A DNA stretch of 64,000 nucleotides from Hymenobacter nivis (GTDB lineage: Bacteria; Bacteroidota; Bacteroidia; Cytophagales; Hymenobacteraceae). The notes under the pieces are model-generated. The model searched no databases, was not told the DNA's origin, and saw only the letters and a program-made list of their open reading frames with translations. The position numbers and the translations under genes are program-made. Location of the stretch: positions 992,001-1,056,000 of the forward strand of contig NZ_RCYZ01000001.1 of NCBI RefSeq assembly GCF_006439025.1. The letters are read 5' to 3'. Shown in pieces: positions 23,461 to 30,755 of this stretch (the first letter of the stretch is position 1; each line of letters starts with the position of its first letter).

Positions 23461-23892
23461 CTACGCGTTGGTCGTCGTGGTCAGGTTCACCTCGATGTTG
23501 CCGCGGGTGGCGCGCGAGTAGGGGCACACCTGGTGCGCCTTGGCCACGAGGGCTTCGGCCTGGGTCTGGTCCATGTTGGGGATGTTCACGGTCAGGTCCA
23601 CGGCGATACCGTAGTTCTCACCGTCTTTGCCGAAGGCCACGTCGGCGGCCACGGTGCTGCCGGTGATGGGGGTTTTCTCGAGGCGGGCCACTAAGTTCAG
23701 GGCCCCGTCGAAGCAGGCGGCATAGCCGGCGGCGAAGAGTTGCTCGGGATTGGTGCTGTTGGCTTTGCCGGCGCCGCCCATCTCCTTGGGCGTGCTTAGG
23801 GGCAGGTCGATAACGTTGTCGGACGAAACGGCGCGGCCGTCGCGGCCACCGGTGGCCTTGGCGTGGGCCGTGTATAAGCGCTGAATGCTCAT
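23461..23892 (-). CDS. ohr: Organic hydroperoxide resistance protein
   Basis: The 143-residue protein is Ohr of the OsmC superfamily, a thiol peroxidase that reduces organic and fatty-acid hydroperoxides. The two catalytic cysteines are in AAGYAACFDGAL (about residue 60) and KAHQVCPYSRATRGN (about residue 125). The opening LYTAHAKATGGRDGRA is typical. ATG 23892 is the conserved start; upstream codons are unrelated. A perfect 14-bp palindrome at 23955-23968, 63 bases upstream, could be the operator for a redox-sensing regulator, but no ohrR gene is beside it. Confidence 0.93.
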   Translation of the reverse strand: MSIQRLYTAHAKATGGRDGRAVSSDNVIDLPLSTPKEMGGAGKANSTNPEQLFAAGYAACFDGALNLVARLEKTPITGSTVAADVAFGKDGENYGIAVDLTVNIPNMDQTQAEALVAKAHQVCPYSRATRGNIEVNLTTTTNA

Positions 23893-23954
23893 GGGGTTTG
23901 GGGATAATAAAAATTGAATTTGCAAGGTTAACTATAAACGGTTTTACAAGTTTA

Positions 23955-23968
23955 AGTTGTGCACAACT
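23955..23968. promoter_or_regulatory. Perfect palindrome AGTTGTGCACAACT upstream of ohr
   Basis: The site is a 14-bp exact palindrome in an A+T-rich intergenic stretch, suitably placed to bind a dimeric regulator such as a MarR-family protein. No regulator gene is adjacent, so the assignment is by position only. Confidence 0.4.
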
Positions 23969-24026
23969 AATTTCTCATGCCATACTCAACCAACTGATTA
24001 TCAGACCTTATTTTTTACTTAGCAGC

Positions 24027-24803
24027 TTAGTGCGCGCCCGGTTTCCAAGAATTGCTGCCTCCCAAGCCGATAATCAACCCGAGCTGAAACACCGAGTTGG
24101 CAGCCTTCAGGTAGTCGTTGGGATGGAAGCCGAAGGCTTGGCCGCTCATGAGCTGGAGCTGAAAGGGCCCCGCCAGCTGCACCCGCGTAAAGGTGATGGG
24201 CTCAAAAATGACGTTGCCGATGGGGGCCTGGCCCAGCCCGTCGATGCGGAAGTTGTTGAGTTGCACGTAGCTCAGGCGCAGGGCCGTGCCGTAGCTCAGG
24301 GGGAAGTCGTGGTGGCCGATATGCACGCTGCGCTTCTTTTTGCTGGCGTAGTTCACCTGCACAAACACCTTGCTCAGGCTGCCTTCGAGGCGGCGGGTGG
24401 TGAGCTGCTCAGGGTTGCGCTCGGTGCGGTCGGTGCTACCGCCGCCGGCCCCCAGGTACACCTCCAGCACGCGCTTGTCGGGTAGGCGGGTGAAGTAGCC
24501 CACGCTGGCCTCGGCAAAGTCGAAGTTCTGGGTTTTGTCGCCCTTCGAGCGGTGCAGCGACGAGAACGTGCCCGCTGCTGCTAGGTGGTCGGCAAAGGCG
24601 TAGGCCCCCTGGAAGGCGAAGTTATTCTGCTGGTTGGTACTGACGCTGCCGTAAAACTCGCTCTTTTGGGTGAGCAGCGGCGCGTGCGGCGGCGGCGGGA
24701 AGTAGAGCGACGTGCAGCCGGCCAGGCCCGCGGCGGCCGCGGGCACGCCGCCCCGCACCAGGGCAGTCAGCAGGGAACGAAATAGCTTCGGGGGCGGCAC
24801 CAT
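24027..24803 (-). CDS. Outer-membrane barrel lipoprotein, paralogue of 27331
   Basis: The 258-residue protein has a lipoprotein-like leader ending AAGLAGCTSLYFPPPP, with the candidate lipidated Cys at about residue 30. The body is amphipathic strands: EFYGSVSTNQQNNFAFQGAY, then LEVYLGAGGGSTDRT, and ending FQLGLIIGLGGSN. It resembles the protein at 27331: both have G-C-x-x-x-Y-x-P near the lipid site, then an early strand, a ...YF/YWPLxxKRVL-like segment and a final glycine-rich strand. The two genes flank the reductase and amidase genes. The function is unknown. Confidence 0.6.
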   Translation of the reverse strand: MVPPPKLFRSLLTALVRGGVPAAAAGLAGCTSLYFPPPPHAPLLTQKSEFYGSVSTNQQNNFAFQGAYAFADHLAAAGTFSSLHRSKGDKTQNFDFAEASVGYFTRLPDKRVLEVYLGAGGGSTDRTERNPEQLTTRRLEGSLSKVFVQVNYASKKKRSVHIGHHDFPLSYGTALRLSYVQLNNFRIDGLGQAPIGNVIFEPITFTRVQLAGPFQLQLMSGQAFGFHPNDYLKAANSVFQLGLIIGLGGSNSWKPGAH

Positions 24804-24888
24804 ACCTCAACGGCGAAGGTAATGATTTCTTGCCCCACTCCGCCCTTTCGGGGCCCCGGCCCGTATGCGCAGGCAAACTCCTCCGTTT

Positions 24889-26307
24889 ATGCCCGCTTCT
24901 ACTAAGTACGACGTCCTTATTATCGGTTCTGGCCAGGCCGGCAACCCCCTCGCCACGGCCCTGGCCAAAGCCGGCCGCAAGGTTGCCCTCATCGAAAAAG
25001 CGCAGCTCGGCGGCTCCTGCATCAACTACGGCTGCATCCCCACCAAAACCCTGCTGGCCGCCGCCGACCGCCTGCACCTGCTGCGCACGGCCCCCGAGGT
25101 GGCCGCGCCCAAAGTGGCCGGGGCCAACGAGATGAAAGTGGACTTGGAAGCCGCCATGGCTCGCAAGAATGCGCTGCTGGCCAAGCTGCGCGCCGGCGTT
25201 GAGGAAAACCTGACCGCGCCCGAAGTGGGCGTGACGGTGCTGCACGGCCACGCCGCCTTCACAGGGCCCCGCACGCTGCGCGTGGAGCCCCATGGCGCCC
25301 CGCACGAGTATCAGGACCTGACCGCGCCGCTCATCTTCATCAACACGGGCACCCACGCGGCCGTGCCCGACGTGCCCGGCTTGGCCGAAGTGAAGTACCT
25401 AACCACTACCCAACTGCTTGACATTGACGAGCTGCCCGAGCACCTCATCATCTTGGGCGGCGGCTACATTGGGCTGGAGTTTAGTCAGATGTTCCGGCGC
25501 TTCGGCAGCCGCGTTACCATCGTCGAGCACGGCACGCAGCTGCTGGAGCGCGAGGACGACGACGTGTGCGAGGCCCTACAGACCGGCTTGGGTGCCGATG
25601 GTGTAGAGTTTGTACTGGGCGCGGAGGTGCGCCGCGTCAGCCAGGGCCCCGACGGCCACATCACCCTCACGGCCCACACCCCGGACGGCGAGCGGCGCAT
25701 CCGCGGCACGCACTTGCTGGTGGCCACCGGCCGCACGCCCAACACCGGCGACCTGGGCCTGGACCTGGCCGGCATCGAAACCGACAAGCAGGGCTACGTG
25801 CAAGTCAACGACTACCTGCAAACCAACGTGCGCGGCGTGTACGCGCTGGGCGACGTGCACGGGGGCCCCCAATTCACGCACCTTTCCTACGACGACTACC
25901 GCATTGTGCGCGACGCCATTTTGCACGGCAAGAAGCGCTCGGCCAAGCAGCGGCCTCTGCCCTACTGCATTTTCACCGAGCCCCAAGTGGCCCGAATCGG
26001 CCTTAGCGAAGGCCAGGCGCAGGAGAAAAAGCAGCCCTATCGGGTGGCTACCATGCCGGTATCCGCTACCGGCCGCGCCCAGCAAACCGGCGAGAAAGAA
26101 GGCTTTTGGAAGGTACTAGTGGGTCCCGACGACCGCCTGCTGGGCGCCACTATCGTGGGGGCCGCCGCCGCTGAGGTGATGGCCATGCTCGAAATTGCCA
26201 TGGCCGGCCGCCTCAAGTACCAGGTGCTGCAAGAGATGGTGCTGGCCCACCCCACCTGGGCCGAGTCGCTCAACAACGTGTTCCGCGACCTCAAAGAAGG
26301 GAAGTAA
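24889..26307 (+). CDS. FAD-dependent pyridine nucleotide-disulfide oxidoreductase, MerA-like
   Basis: The 472-residue protein has the FAD motif IIGSGQAGNPLA, the redox-active CX4C (SCINYGCIPTK, about residues 43-48), the NAD motif ILGGGYIGLEF (about residues 190-200), GVYALGDVHGG for FAD, and a C-terminal AHPTWAESLNN holding the catalytic His-x4-Glu. It belongs to the class I family of mercuric and lipoamide reductases. The extra C-terminal cysteines and N-terminal metal domain of true MerA are absent, so mercury reduction is not indicated. ATG 24865 would add eight residues. Its stop lies inside a palindrome shared with the convergent gene. Confidence 0.85.
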   Translation: MPASTKYDVLIIGSGQAGNPLATALAKAGRKVALIEKAQLGGSCINYGCIPTKTLLAAADRLHLLRTAPEVAAPKVAGANEMKVDLEAAMARKNALLAKLRAGVEENLTAPEVGVTVLHGHAAFTGPRTLRVEPHGAPHEYQDLTAPLIFINTGTHAAVPDVPGLAEVKYLTTTQLLDIDELPEHLIILGGGYIGLEFSQMFRRFGSRVTIVEHGTQLLEREDDDVCEALQTGLGADGVEFVLGAEVRRVSQGPDGHITLTAHTPDGERRIRGTHLLVATGRTPNTGDLGLDLAGIETDKQGYVQVNDYLQTNVRGVYALGDVHGGPQFTHLSYDDYRIVRDAILHGKKRSAKQRPLPYCIFTEPQVARIGLSEGQAQEKKQPYRVATMPVSATGRAQQTGEKEGFWKVLVGPDDRLLGATIVGAAAAEVMAMLEIAMAGRLKYQVLQEMVLAHPTWAESLNNVFRDLKEGK

Positions 26308-26333
26308 TTAGGGCCCCTGGGGGCCCTAATTAC
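26304..26333. terminator. Palindrome holding both stop codons of convergent genes
   Basis: GTAATTAGGGCCC and GGGCCCTAATTAC (13 bp, CTGG loop) form a perfect hairpin. The TAA stops of both genes sit symmetrically in its arms. No long T-run follows, so terminator strength is uncertain. Confidence 0.5.
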
Positions 26334-27295
26334 AGGTACTTTTTGTAGAGGTTGAACAGCACGCGGCGGTCGTCGTGGGTGAGCACGGCGTTCACATTCT
26401 GCGGAATGAAATGCCGCTTGAACGCCGTGATGGCCGCGCCTAAATCGCGCGTGTCGTAGCCGATGATGCGCAGCGCCTCCCGCGGGTCGAAGGCATCCAC
26501 TGGGCTCAGCGGGGCCCGGGCGGTGCTATCGGCTAGCCCCAGCCCGGGCGGGGTGAGGGCCCGCACCAGCGGCACGGGTTTGGCCGCTGGCGGGGGCCCC
26601 GGTATGGCCGGATAAACGACGGCCGACGGAACCACGACAATGGTATCGAGCAGCGCGGCTTCGTCGTACCACAGGCCGAAGCCACTGTCGGCCAGCCGCT
26701 TCCACGGGAAGGTTACGTTGGGGTCGTTCTTGCGGGTGGGCGCAATGTCGGCGTGGCCGATGAAGTTGGCCGTGGGAATGTTGTAGGTTTTTTTCAGGTA
26801 CTCCAGCACCACCAGCAGGCTCTTGATTTGGGGCTCGGCGAAGGGCTCGGTGCCGTCGTTATCCAGCTCGATGCCGACGGACGACGAGTTGATGTCGCTG
26901 TCGTTGCCCCAGCGGGCCGCGCCGCCATGCCAGGCCCGCAGGTAGTCGTTCAGCAGGTGAAACGTGCGGCCGTCGCGCCCAATCACGTAATGCGCGCTCA
27001 CTTGCGTGCGCGGCAGCGTGAAGGTTTTCAGCGTTTCCTCCGCCGAGTGCTGCGCCGTGTGGTGAATGACGACCAGGTTGGGCTTGCGCAGGCCGAAGTT
27101 GGTGGTGCCCACCCAGTAGGGCCCCGGGGCCAGGGCGCCGGGGCCCCCAGGCAGCTGCGGCTGCGCCCGGATGGTGCGGGCGTAGGCCTTGGCCTGCCGC
27201 TGGTACGATTGGTTGGTGGCGCGGTACGGGTTGGTGGCGCAGGCCGTGGCCAGGCCAGCGGCCAGCAGCAATAGCGCGGAGGAAGAGGATTTCAT
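26330..27295 (-). CDS. N-acetylmuramoyl-L-alanine amidase (amidase_2), lipoprotein
   Basis: The 321-residue protein starts with a lipoprotein leader (LLLLAAGLATACATNPY). The amidase_2/AmpD fold follows: VVIHHTAQHSAEETL gives the first zinc histidines, then SAHYVIGRDGRTFHLL, RAWHGGAARWG, SVGIELDND, and FIGHADIAPTRKNDPN with the last zinc ligand and the catalytic Lys region. It cleaves the bond between MurNAc and L-Ala in peptidoglycan. A Pro/Ala linker leads to a C-terminal domain (residues about 265-321) often seen in Bacteroidota homologues. It acts in the periplasm. Confidence 0.9.
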   Translation of the reverse strand: MKSSSSALLLLAAGLATACATNPYRATNQSYQRQAKAYARTIRAQPQLPGGPGALAPGPYWVGTTNFGLRKPNLVVIHHTAQHSAEETLKTFTLPRTQVSAHYVIGRDGRTFHLLNDYLRAWHGGAARWGNDSDINSSSVGIELDNDGTEPFAEPQIKSLLVVLEYLKKTYNIPTANFIGHADIAPTRKNDPNVTFPWKRLADSGFGLWYDEAALLDTIVVVPSAVVYPAIPGPPPAAKPVPLVRALTPPGLGLADSTARAPLSPVDAFDPREALRIIGYDTRDLGAAITAFKRHFIPQNVNAVLTHDDRRVLFNLYKKYL

Positions 27296-27330
27296 GGCAA
27301 ACGGAAAGCACAGATTGCCACAATCGGGCA

Positions 27331-28098
27331 TCAGGGGTTTCGGAACAGCGTATTCAGCGCCAGCCCCAGCCCGAAGGTAAAGTAAGTGCGCGGCTGCAAT
27401 ACCTGCGCTTCGGGCCCGGGGTCTTGCCGGCCCCACGGCCGGTTCAGCGCCTGCGAGGCCCCCATGCCAAACTGCACGTACACGGGCCGCTCGCCGCTGG
27501 GGCTACTGCCGAACGCGCCCCGCACAAAAAACATGGGCTCGCTGCGGAGCATGTGGCCAACGCTCACCGGCTTTCCCAGGTCCGTAAGGTGGGTAAATTG
27601 TACCCGGGTGATCCGGTATGCCAGGCCCAGGCTGACGGCGGAACCAAGGCGCACCGTTCCGTAGGCTTCCCCAAAGAGCTTATTGTAGCGGGCATCGAGC
27701 TGGTATTGCGTCGGGCGGGTAAACAGAAAGACGCCGTCCTTGTAGCGGGCCTCGCCGTGCGCCTGCCCAAAGCCGCCCAGGGCCCCCAGCAGCACCCGTT
27801 TGCCAAGAGGCCAGTACGTACCTAGCGCCACCTCGTATTGGCTGCCGCGGTAGTAGCTGCTGTCGGCTTTGTCGCCCAGGCCGCCCCCCGCGGCCCTCAC
27901 CAGCAAGTGCCGCACCGGCGAGTAGTTGGCCCCAAACTCCAGGCGGCGGTTCAGGTAAAAGCCACCCGTCAGCTCCACTTGGCCCCGATCGTGCACCGCG
28001 GGCGCAGCGCACTGCATGGGCATGTACACGGCGCAGCCTGCCAGCCCCAGGGCCCCGGCCAGCAGCCCCACCAGGTTCGTCAGTAGCCGTTGTTTCAT
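27331..28098 (-). CDS. Outer-membrane barrel lipoprotein, paralogue of 24027
   Basis: The 255-residue protein has a leader ending ALGLAGCAVYMPMQC, with the candidate lipidated Cys at about residue 22. The body reads as barrel strands: VELTGGFYLNRRLEFGANYS, then LGTYWPLGKRVLLGALGGFG, then a final FTFGLGLALNTLF. The order of strands and the G-C-x-x-Y start follow the protein at 24027. It begins the leftward pair with the amidase gene, 35 bases upstream. No ligand or partner is known. Confidence 0.6.
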   Translation of the reverse strand: MKQRLLTNLVGLLAGALGLAGCAVYMPMQCAAPAVHDRGQVELTGGFYLNRRLEFGANYSPVRHLLVRAAGGGLGDKADSSYYRGSQYEVALGTYWPLGKRVLLGALGGFGQAHGEARYKDGVFLFTRPTQYQLDARYNKLFGEAYGTVRLGSAVSLGLAYRITRVQFTHLTDLGKPVSVGHMLRSEPMFFVRGAFGSSPSGERPVYVQFGMGASQALNRPWGRQDPGPEAQVLQPRTYFTFGLGLALNTLFRNP

Positions 28099-28190
28099 AG
28101 GGTTTGCGCGTTGGTTGTCAGAGGTTCAAAGGCAAGATAGCCTCCGGTAACCCAAGGGTTGCACGCGTTGATTTAGGGCCCCGGAGCCAC

Positions 28191-28229
28191 AAAAAAAGCC
28201 CTTCGCGGCCGTAGCTGCAAAGGGCTTTT
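28191..28229. terminator. Bidirectional terminator downstream of rny
   Basis: AAAAGCCCTT and AAGGGCTTTT pair around a 16-base loop, 17 bases beyond the rny stop at 28246. Confidence 0.7.
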
Positions 28230-28245
28230 CAACCGGCGAAAAGTG

Positions 28246-29913
28246 CTATTTGGCGTAGGCCACCGAGCGCATTTCCCGGATTACGGTGATTTTAATCTGG
28301 CCGGGGTACTGCATTTCCTTCTCGATTTTCTGCGAAATCTCGAAGCTCAGCTCCGCGGCGCGCTCGTCGGTTACGTTCTCGGCGTCCACCATCACGCGCA
28401 GCTCGCGGCCGGCCTGGATGGCAAAGCACTGGTTCACACCTTTAAAGGCGCCAGCCGTTTCCTCCAGCTGCTTGAGGCGCTTGATGTAGCTCTCCATCAT
28501 CTCGCGGCGGGCCCCCGGGCGCGAGCCCGAAATGGCGTCGCAGGCCTGCACGAGCGGCGAAATCATGGCCGTCATCTCCATCTCGTCGTGGTGGGCCCCA
28601 ATGGCGTTCACCACGTCGGGGTGCTCCTTGTATTTCTTGGCCATCTCCATGCCCAGGATGGCGTGGGGCAGCTCGGGCTCCTCGGTGCTCACCTTGCCGA
28701 TGTCGTGGAGCAGGCCGGCACGCTTAGCCTTCTTCACGTCGAGGCCCATCTCGGCGGCCATCGTGGCGCAGAGGTTAGCTACTTCGCGGCTGTGCTGCAG
28801 CAAGTTCTGGCCGTATGACGAGCGGAAGCGCATCCGGCCCACCATCCGCACCAGCTCGGGGTGCAGGCCGTGGATGCCCAGGTCGATGACCGTTTTCTCC
28901 CCGATTTCGATGATTTCCTCCTCTATTTTCTTGGTCGTTTTGGCCACAATTTCCTCCACCCGGGCGGGGTGGATGCGGCCGTCCTTCACGAGCAAGTGCA
29001 ACGAAAGGCGGGCAATTTCGCGGCGCACCGGGTCGAAGCCCGAGATGATGATGGCCTCCGGCGTGTCGTCCACAATCACTTCCACGCCCGTGGCCGCTTC
29101 CAGGGCCCTAATGTTGCGCCCTTCGCGGCCAATGATTTTACCCTTAATGTCGTCGCTCTCAATGTTGAACACCGACACGCAGTTCTCAATGGCGTGCTCC
29201 GAGGCGGTGCGCTGAATGGTTTCGAGCACAATCTTCTTCGCATCCTTGGTAGCCGTCAACTTAGCCTGCGCCACGGTGTCCTTGATGAAGGAGCTGGCTT
29301 GGAGCTGGGCCTCGTTCTTGAGCGATTCCACGAGCTGCTCGCGGGCCTCGGCGGCGGTGAGGTTGGCCACGGTTTCGAGCTGGCGCTGCACAGCGTGAAG
29401 CTGCGCGTCGGCGTCTTCTTCCTTCTGCTTCAGCTCGGCCAGCATAGCCTCGTGGGCGGCGCGGCGCTTCTCGTTCTGGTCCTCAATCTTATCACGCAGC
29501 TGCTGGGTGTCGGCCTGGTTTTTCTCGCGGGCTCCTTCCAGCTCCTTCTCCTTGCGCTGCAGTTGCTCGAGCTGCTTCTGCGTGGTTTCGGTGAGCTTCT
29601 TAATGCCTTGCTCCTGCTCCATCACGCCCTGGCGGCGCTGGGTCAGCTCGGCTTCCAGCTCGGCTTTGAGGCGGCGGCTTTCCTGCTCAAACTCGTTGCG
29701 CTGCTGGCGGTTCTTGTCCTTCGACTGCTGGATGCGCTCGTCGCGGATGCGGTTGCCCTTCTCTTCAGCTTCCTGAAGCAGTTGCTGGGCCCGCGCTTGC
29801 GCTTGGCCCTCCAGGTCTTGCCGGGCTTTGCCGGCCAGCTGCCGGCCCACCACCAGGCCCGCCACAAGGGCGACCACGGCGGCCAGCAGACAGTATAATA
29901 TTATGGTAGACAT
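28246..29913 (-). CDS. rny: Ribonuclease Y
   Basis: The 555-residue protein shows the full RNase Y layout: one N-terminal membrane helix (residues 4-24), a long Glu/Gln/Arg coiled coil (about 30-200), a KH domain with [17 protein letters not shown] (about 250), and an HD domain with [11 protein letters not shown] (about 390) supplying metal-binding His and Asp. It is the membrane-bound endoribonuclease that starts mRNA decay in bacteria lacking RNase E. ATG 29913 (MSTIILYC) is the family start. Upstream lie zapA, a coiled-coil gene and pheT in the same direction. Confidence 0.95.
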   Translation of the reverse strand: MSTIILYCLLAAVVALVAGLVVGRQLAGKARQDLEGQAQARAQQLLQEAEEKGNRIRDERIQQSKDKNRQQRNEFEQESRRLKAELEAELTQRRQGVMEQEQGIKKLTETTQKQLEQLQRKEKELEGAREKNQADTQQLRDKIEDQNEKRRAAHEAMLAELKQKEEDADAQLHAVQRQLETVANLTAAEAREQLVESLKNEAQLQASSFIKDTVAQAKLTATKDAKKIVLETIQRTASEHAIENCVSVFNIESDDIKGKIIGREGRNIRALEAATGVEVIVDDTPEAIIISGFDPVRREIARLSLHLLVKDGRIHPARVEEIVAKTTKKIEEEIIEIGEKTVIDLGIHGLHPELVRMVGRMRFRSSYGQNLLQHSREVANLCATMAAEMGLDVKKAKRAGLLHDIGKVSTEEPELPHAILGMEMAKKYKEHPDVVNAIGAHHDEMEMTAMISPLVQACDAISGSRPGARREMMESYIKRLKQLEETAGAFKGVNQCFAIQAGRELRVMVDAENVTDERAAELSFEISQKIEKEMQYPGQIKITVIREMRSVAYAK

Positions 29914-29934
29914 GTAGTTATGGTTTTGAAAAGG

Positions 29935-30041
29935 TTCAATACCCATAACCGGCAAACTTCCCCCTGCCGCGCTCGGTGCGGCCCCGCCGATTGCGGGGCC
30001 AGGGCCCGGGCGGGGCCAACGTGTGCCAGTGCCGGCGGCCG
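29935..30041 (-). ncRNA. Possible structured small RNA (6S-like?) between zapA and rny
   Basis: The 128 bases between zapA and rny can fold on the reverse strand into an outer stem (CCGGCA with TGCCGG) around a G+C-rich hairpin GCCCCGC / GCGGGGC. My recollection is that a 6S-type RNA is often annotated beside zapA or rny in Bacteroidota. I cannot confirm the conserved 6S bubble here. It may simply be an mRNA spacer. Confidence 0.25.
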
Positions 30042-30335
30042 CTAAGCCGCCAGCACCACGCCCGACAACAGTCCGTCTAAGCGGGCCAGGCGCTCGGTCA
30101 GCGCCGCGTCGGTACCATCTTTTTCCTTGCTTACCTTCAGCTGGTCGGCCATCGTGGCTAAGGCCACCATTGCCAGCAAGTCCTGCTTGTCCTGAATGCC
30201 GTATTGCTCACGGAATTCGCGCAGCCGTTCGCTCAATTGGCGGCCGGCCAGGCGCAGCCGTTCTTCGTCGGCCACATCCACCCGCATGGGGTAGTCGCGC
30301 TCGGCAATTCGGATTTTTATGGCTAACTCGCTCAT
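30042..30335 (-). CDS. zapA: Cell division protein ZapA
   Basis: The 97-residue protein has the ZapA fold: an N-terminal strand pair ([22 protein letters not shown]), then a helix ([21 protein letters not shown]) and a long C-terminal helix with [17 protein letters not shown]. ZapA bundles FtsZ filaments at the division site in the cytoplasm. It is 26 bases downstream of a small coiled-coil gene and upstream of rny, an arrangement conserved in Bacteroidota. Confidence 0.9.
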   Translation of the reverse strand: MSELAIKIRIAERDYPMRVDVADEERLRLAGRQLSERLREFREQYGIQDKQDLLAMVALATMADQLKVSKEKDGTDAALTERLARLDGLLSGVVLAA

Positions 30336-30361
30336 AAAGCGTCAGTTGAGAAAAAATCGAG

Positions 30362-30658
30362 TTATTCCTTCAAATAGGCAAGGCACTTATCCAGTTCGCG
30401 GATGTATTCGTTGAGGCGTTGTTTTAATTCGTTGGCGTGGGTGGGTTCCCCAGCTATGGTTTGCACAAGTTTAACGATATTTTCCTGGTTTTGCCGCTCC
30501 TTCAGCTGGCGGTCGCGCTCGCGCACGTCGGCCTGCAGCTGCTGCACGGTGGTGTTGGCGTCGGCCAGCTCCTCGCGCAGCTGCTGATAGGCAGCCACTA
30601 AAGTGGTCACCTGCCGTTCCAGGCGGTCGAGTTGAGCAAGCTGTTGGGACGAGGCCAC
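30362..30658 (-). CDS. Small coiled-coil protein, possibly division-related (ZapB-like)
   Basis: The 98-residue protein is almost wholly helical with heptad Leu/Val spacing (QLAQLDRLERQVTTLVAAYQ through LQADVRERDRQLKERQ). It ends in a short helix (YIRELDKCLAYLKE). It has no signal peptide. The gene lies between pheT and zapA and is spaced for co-transcription, so a role in the division ring is plausible but inferred from position and coiled-coil content only. Confidence 0.7.
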   Translation of the reverse strand: MASSQQLAQLDRLERQVTTLVAAYQQLREELADANTTVQQLQADVRERDRQLKERQNQENIVKLVQTIAGEPTHANELKQRLNEYIRELDKCLAYLKE

Positions 30659-30755
30659 GGAGGTAAGTTTTTTTCGGGACGTAAGGTACAGCGCGGGGTA
30701 CGTTCGCGCTGGGCGGCGCGGCCCCGCGCAAAGGCCGCGCCAAAACCGCCGGCTC

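Noticed and set aside
24889..26307. Assignment as mercuric reductase for mercury resistance
   Set aside because: The C-terminal cysteine pair and the N-terminal metal domain are missing and no mer genes are nearby, so only the general flavoprotein family is claimed.
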